Source of the DNA: Burkholderia sp. PAMC 26561
GTDB taxonomy: Bacteria > Pseudomonadota > Gammaproteobacteria > Burkholderiales > Burkholderiaceae
Assembly (NCBI RefSeq): GCF_001557535.2
Contig: NZ_CP014310.1
Coordinates: 1-64,000, forward strand
Direction of reading: 5' to 3'
DNA length: 64,000 nucleotides
Position 1 is the first letter of the stretch, and each line of letters starts with the position of its first letter. Under the pieces are notes generated by a model. The model worked only from the letters and a program-made list of their open reading frames with translations, was not told the origin of the DNA and did no database searches. Both the position numbers and the translations under genes were made by a program. This document shows positions 60,720-64,000 of this stretch, piece after piece.

Positions 60720-62081
60720 ATGCGGCCGTTTAGTTCTTCGTGGTTGCGGTCGTCGGTCGTCAGGCTGCTTGTCTCCTTCCTCCTGCTGTTTATCATTTCG
60801 ACTTCGTTGCTGTTCGCGCTGGTCTACTTGCGGTCGTCGCAGGCCATGTTCGTGCAAGCCGATTCCATCCTGCTTTGGGAGGCGCGCTATTTCGAATCGT
60901 TCAAGGACGCCGAGCTCGCGAGGCAAATTAATTATCGGATCACGCATCAACGTCTTGGCAACTTCTATGGGTTGTTCAACGCAAACGGGTCGCGTCTTGC
61001 GGGCAATATCGCGGCGCTTCCCCAAGGAGCCGCGAGTGGACAGGAAACTCGCAGTTTCAACGAGATACTTTCCGTAGAAGGCCGTCTGGACCGACCGCTT
61101 TCGCGCATGCTGGTCGAGCGTTTATCCGACGGTGGACGCCTTGTGATTGCACGTGACCTGGGTGACGTCATGCAATTGCGGCGCTCCATCATGAATACGC
61201 TGTTGTGGGGCGATCTGCTTGCGCTCGCGCTTTGTGTCGGCGGCGGTATCGCGCTGTCGATCCGGCAGGTTAGGCGAGTCAGAAGCGTGGTCGAGATTGC
61301 CGGGCAGATTGCGAACGGCGATCTCGGCAAGCGTTTCCCCGATCGGAATCGCGATGAAATCGACGTGTTGTCGCGCGTGATCAACCAGATGCTGGGCCGC
61401 GTTGAACACTTGATGGGCGAGGTCAAGAGTGCATGCGACAACATTGCTCATGATTTGCGTTCGCCGCTTGCCCGGGCACGTCTTGCATTGGGACGGGCCG
61501 CCGATGCAGATGCCGCCCACGCTCGGGAGTTCGTCGATCAGGCTATTGCCGAAACGGACATCACGCTCGCGCGTTTCAGTGCGCTTTTGCGGATATCGGA
61601 GATCGAAGCGCGCGGACGACGGGACGGGTTCAGAACGATCGACTTGAAAGCGGTGATCGACCAGGTTCTCGAAGTGCTCGAGCCGTTGCTGGAAGAGCAG
61701 CAGATTGCCCTTGAATGCGAACTTGCCGATACCGCCATGGTGAACGGTGACGGCGAGCTCCTGTTCGAAGCGTTCTATAACGTGCTCGATAACGCCATCA
61801 AGTTTTCACGGCCCGGCGACGTCATCAAGCTTAGCCTCGTCGTCACGCCGCACGGTCACGCGTTCTGCGTGCGCGACCACGGGGTCGGCATTCCGGAGAG
61901 CGAACTGAGCATGATCGGCCGGCGGTTTTATCGTGGTGCTTCGGTTGCTGCCATTCCGGGTTCCGGTCTTGGCATCAGTCTGGTGATGGCCGTGTCGCGC
62001 CTGCATGGATTTACGGTGAATGTATCGCGTGAATTGCCCGGGACATGCGTGCGCATGGAATGCTGGCCTCATAACGAGTAA
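60720..62081 (+). CDS. sensor histidine kinase (partner of the OmpR regulator)
   Basis: 453 residues from ATG 60720, one base after the regulator stop. Membrane segment 1 about 13-37, periplasmic domain 38-158, membrane segment 2 about 161-181, HAMP linker 183-235, HisKA with His244 in NIAHDLRSPLARARLALG, and ATPase domain with N box NVLDNAIKFS, G1 DHGVGIPESEL and G2 GSGLGISLVMAVS. No recognisable sensor fold in the periplasmic part. Phosphorylates the regulator in response to an unknown envelope signal. Confidence 0.93.
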   Translation: MRPFSSSWLRSSVVRLLVSFLLLFIISTSLLFALVYLRSSQAMFVQADSILLWEARYFESFKDAELARQINYRITHQRLGNFYGLFNANGSRLAGNIAALPQGAASGQETRSFNEILSVEGRLDRPLSRMLVERLSDGGRLVIARDLGDVMQLRRSIMNTLLWGDLLALALCVGGGIALSIRQVRRVRSVVEIAGQIANGDLGKRFPDRNRDEIDVLSRVINQMLGRVEHLMGEVKSACDNIAHDLRSPLARARLALGRAADADAAHAREFVDQAIAETDITLARFSALLRISEIEARGRRDGFRTIDLKAVIDQVLEVLEPLLEEQQIALECELADTAMVNGDGELLFEAFYNVLDNAIKFSRPGDVIKLSLVVTPHGHAFCVRDHGVGIPESELSMIGRRFYRGASVAAIPGSGLGISLVMAVSRLHGFTVNVSRELPGTCVRMECWPHNE

Positions 62082-62154
62082 AGTACGAATCGCCTGGAGT
62101 TGTCCCCGTTTTTGGCTTCCCGCCGGAACGAAATAAATTCGGCCGCGGTTTTAA

Positions 62155-62604
62155 GATTCGGCAGCATTATTTGACATAAAAGGAATAAGCGTCGCCGCCC
62201 TGTGGGAAGCGAGTGTTGATCAGCCGTATCCGCCCCTTGGGAACGTAGGGTGGATTCTCTTCCCTTGCATCGACCAAAGTGCCCGAGATCGACTGTCCTC
62301 GCTCGCAAGACTGGATGGCGATCGACTAGATCGAATTCAGACTCCACCGGGGTGGATCTCGCCGCGGCATCGTCTTCCGTATTGCTTCAAATGTCTGGTG
62401 TTGAACGACGCGGACGTTACGGCGCCTCGATGGAAGCGTGAGTGGTTGCGTCCCGGAAAAGAATACTGTGGCGTTCATCAGTCGGAGCTGGAGACGGTTC
62501 CGGCAAATGTGCTGAATAACTCATCGAACTTTGCCGGAGCGCTTCGGGCGATAAACCGTTACCGTGCAAAATGCGAGCGACGCGGCCTCTGGCAGCCGCG
62601 CTAG
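62155..62604 (+). pseudogene. TniQ-like protein, N-terminus missing
   Basis: An open frame from the TAA at 62152-62154 with no ATG or GTG start. It reads ISVAALWEASVDQPYPPLGN, DRLSSLARLDGDRLDRIQ and PYCFKCLVLNDADVTAPRWKREW ... GKEYCGVHQ: a CxxC...CxxH zinc ribbon in the pattern of TniQ/TnsD targeting proteins (YCP.CL ... W...W.....CP.H). The usual first 40 or so residues of TniQ are lost. In Tn7-like systems TniQ selects the target; here it is a remnant or a stand-alone relative. Family call is tentative. Confidence 0.5.
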
Positions 62605-62682
62605 CGGAATTACTGGACACCATTAGCGCTTCTGTGGACGCCGCTAGCAAGATTAACGGACAACAACACCAATCTGCACGTC

Positions 62683-63315
62683 TTGACAGCACGCAACGGT
62701 TCAAAGGCATTGCTCAGCCGTTTATTAAATCTTAGTCAGTCGAACATGGCCCACCGCCTGCACGGAAAGAAGCGCCTGGACGATGCGGAAGCCGAGCGGA
62801 TCACCGCTGTATTAGGCTTGCCCCCGGGATGGCTGGACATACCGCGTGAGCCGGCCGAAGTGCCAGCGGCTGTTGGGCAGACGCTTATGCCTTCAGGTCG
62901 ACGTCGCTCATCGTTACAATCCGCAGAGAGCGCCCGAGACACCTCGCCAATCGCCACCGATCACGGCAATGTTCACGGGGCCGATGAAGGCGTCGATCAG
63001 GCCGCGCGCGCTCTCGAGGAGGCAAAGGCTGCAGAACCCGAAGCACAAAGCCGATTCGAGACCGCGGTATCCGGCGCGCTTGAAAAAAACCATGAGAACG
63101 CTTCTGACGCGACTATGTCTTCAACGGAACCGGCCGCATTTCCTGCGCATGCGGCTGACACCTATCCGTCTACAACGATGACTGATCTGGACACGCTTCG
63201 GGGTATTGCGCCCATTGCTGAAGCGTTATTAAAAACGCTGGCGGGCAAAGCGCGGACCGGTCGTCTAGACGAAGGTACCGCCCTGAGGCTCCTTCAGCAG
63301 GTGGTGATGTTGTAG
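62683..63315 (+). CDS. helix-turn-helix-type protein with low-complexity linker, function unknown
   Basis: 210 residues from TTG 62683; the frame is open back to 62605 (..RLTDNNTNLHVLTARNGSK), so the true start may be upstream and no good start codon exists, suggesting a damaged 5' end. KALLSRLLNLSQSNMAHRLHGKKRLDDAEAERITAVLGLPPGWLDIPR is a small Cro/XRE-like DNA-binding helix-turn-helix. Then an Ala/Glu-rich linker (80-165) and a C-terminal helix pair (LDTLRGIAPIAEALLKTLAGKARTGRLDEGTALRLLQQVVML). Follows the TniQ-like fragment. Confidence 0.65.
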   Translation: MTARNGSKALLSRLLNLSQSNMAHRLHGKKRLDDAEAERITAVLGLPPGWLDIPREPAEVPAAVGQTLMPSGRRRSSLQSAESARDTSPIATDHGNVHGADEGVDQAARALEEAKAAEPEAQSRFETAVSGALEKNHENASDATMSSTEPAAFPAHAADTYPSTTMTDLDTLRGIAPIAEALLKTLAGKARTGRLDEGTALRLLQQVVML

Positions 63316-63327
63316 GAGATCAGCGCG

Positions 63328-63849
63328 TTGAGTGCGGACCGACCCCGTTTGCATCCAGCCGGTTTCAACCAACGCTTAAATTCGATATTCGGCATGGCAT
63401 CAAACACGAAAAAGCGGAAATCGATCAAGCAAACGCCGCGGCTGAGTCGCAGTGTTTTGCTGCCTACATCGCCGGCAATCGCGCGCTCGATTTCGCTCAA
63501 GAATCACATGGCACTTGCGGCGTTGAAAAGTGCCCAGGGCAACGTTCACCTGGCTGGAGAGCTTCTGAAGACGCTGTACTGGACGTTCTACCTGAGCGAT
63601 GAGGAGACGATTAAAGAACAGAAGGAAAACTTCATCGGGGCGGAGCAGATCCTCAAAGCATGTATCACCCGGGCAGCAGATACGCAGGCGTGGGAAGTCA
63701 GCGATGCCGACGCGCTCTACATCGCAGTACTGCTGCAGCTTCACGATGATCAGTTGAGGTTGATGCCAGTACACCGGCTGGAGAAAGCCAAGCACAGACT
63801 GGAAAAGCTTCTCGCCCACGACGAAGGGTTTCCAAGCTTCGCCTTCTGA
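63328..63849 (+). CDS. conserved protein of unknown function
   Basis: 173 residues from ATG 63328; an internal ATG at 63394 (MASNTKKRKSIKQT) is possible. A basic N-terminus is followed by a helical domain (LKNHMALAALKSAQGNVHLAGELLKTLYWTFYLSDEE, EQILKACITRAADTQAWEVSDADALYIAVLLQLHDDQL, VHRLEKAKHRLEKLL). No motif I can name. Probably in one unit with the helix-turn-helix gene 12 bases upstream. Confidence 0.7.
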   Translation: MSADRPRLHPAGFNQRLNSIFGMASNTKKRKSIKQTPRLSRSVLLPTSPAIARSISLKNHMALAALKSAQGNVHLAGELLKTLYWTFYLSDEETIKEQKENFIGAEQILKACITRAADTQAWEVSDADALYIAVLLQLHDDQLRLMPVHRLEKAKHRLEKLLAHDEGFPSFAF

Positions 63850-63949
63850 GCACTTGTCGGCAAATCTTGGTTCGCTTACGCTGCCTCGGTCGGTCGTTCA
63901 TGAGAGCGGATGCCGTACAATCCTTGAACTCGGTGCCTTCCCTCACGAT

Positions 63950-64000
63950 ATGCGCATTCCGCCGTTAAAAGCCATCGTCGCCTTTGAAAGCGTTGCGCGA
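63950..64000 (+). CDS. LysR-family regulator, start only (runs off the window)
   Basis: ATG 63950 followed by MRIPPLKAIVAFESVAR, the typical first residues of GcvA-type LysR regulators (MRRLPPLNALRAFEAAAR). Rest outside the window. Confidence 0.6.
   Translation, partial: MRIPPLKAIVAFESVAR

Noticed and set aside
62069..62347. Minus-strand 92-codon frame downstream of the histidine kinase
   Set aside because: It is a shadow of the TniQ-like plus-strand frame and shows no motif of its own.
1..64000. CRISPR arrays, tRNA and rRNA genes
   Set aside because: No regularly spaced repeats and no tRNA- or rRNA-like sequence were seen; all repeats found are IS copies or IS ends.

Overview
The window is a high-GC proteobacterial accessory region. 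DUF4148, MocR, LysR, haloacetate-dehalogenase-like and aldoxime-dehydratase genes together point to a Burkholderiaceae member (Paraburkholderia/Caballeronia type), probably a megaplasmid or second-chromosome island. There are no rRNA or tRNA genes and no CRISPR. About half of the DNA is insertion sequences, many nested inside each other, and many cargo genes carry frameshifts, as in genomes undergoing IS expansion.

Layout. (1) 1-3506: end of a LivF-type ABC ATPase, an aldoxime dehydratase, a nitrilase and a LysR regulator: aldoxime to nitrile to acid. (2) 3742-11977: an IS4/Tn5-like element split by an IS21 end, a group II intron, a J-domain gene and an IS66 whose tnpC holds two IS110 elements, one inside the other. 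(3) 12.2-18.3 kb: a frameshifted MocR regulator divergent from a flavin/2Fe-2S reductase, an M24-fold protein and an amidase, followed by an opposing class I glutamine amidotransferase. (4) 18.6-31.6 kb: a dense mobile zone (IS3, IS30, an orphan-family IS, an intron tail, IS110, IS5) with a compact four-gene serine-recombinase element that sits in an IS3 transposase gene; a second partial copy abuts a different IS3 transposase at the same codon. (5) 32.6-36.7 kb: ABC transporter (ATPase, permease, binding protein) plus amidase. (6) 36.9-39.9 kb: IS256 remnant, tyrosine-recombinase remnants and ISL3. (7) 39.9-44.4 kb: two alpha/beta hydrolases, a LysR regulator and a glutathione S-transferase. 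(8) 44.4-58.2 kb: IS wreckage (IS6, IS3, IS30, IS630), then an IS110/IS1111-like element at 51560-58206 containing an IS3, a second IS110 and, inside that, two further IS3 elements. (9) 58.3-64 kb: a Tat-signal haloacetate-dehalogenase-like gene (frameshifted), DUF4148 protein, an OmpR/histidine-kinase pair, a TniQ-like fragment, a small DNA-binding-type gene, an unknown gene and the start of a LysR gene.

How it fits together. The cargo is nitrogen/xenobiotic catabolism: aldoxime and nitrile hydrolysis, two amidases, an uptake system, hydrolases of the Asp-nucleophile type, a GST and dedicated regulators. The mobile DNA shows a clear order of insertion, readable from target duplications and restored reading frames. 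The most unusual item is the serine-recombinase element (24029-27374), which appears to integrate into the conserved G(N/D)C(W/Y)DNA coding motif of IS3-family transposases.
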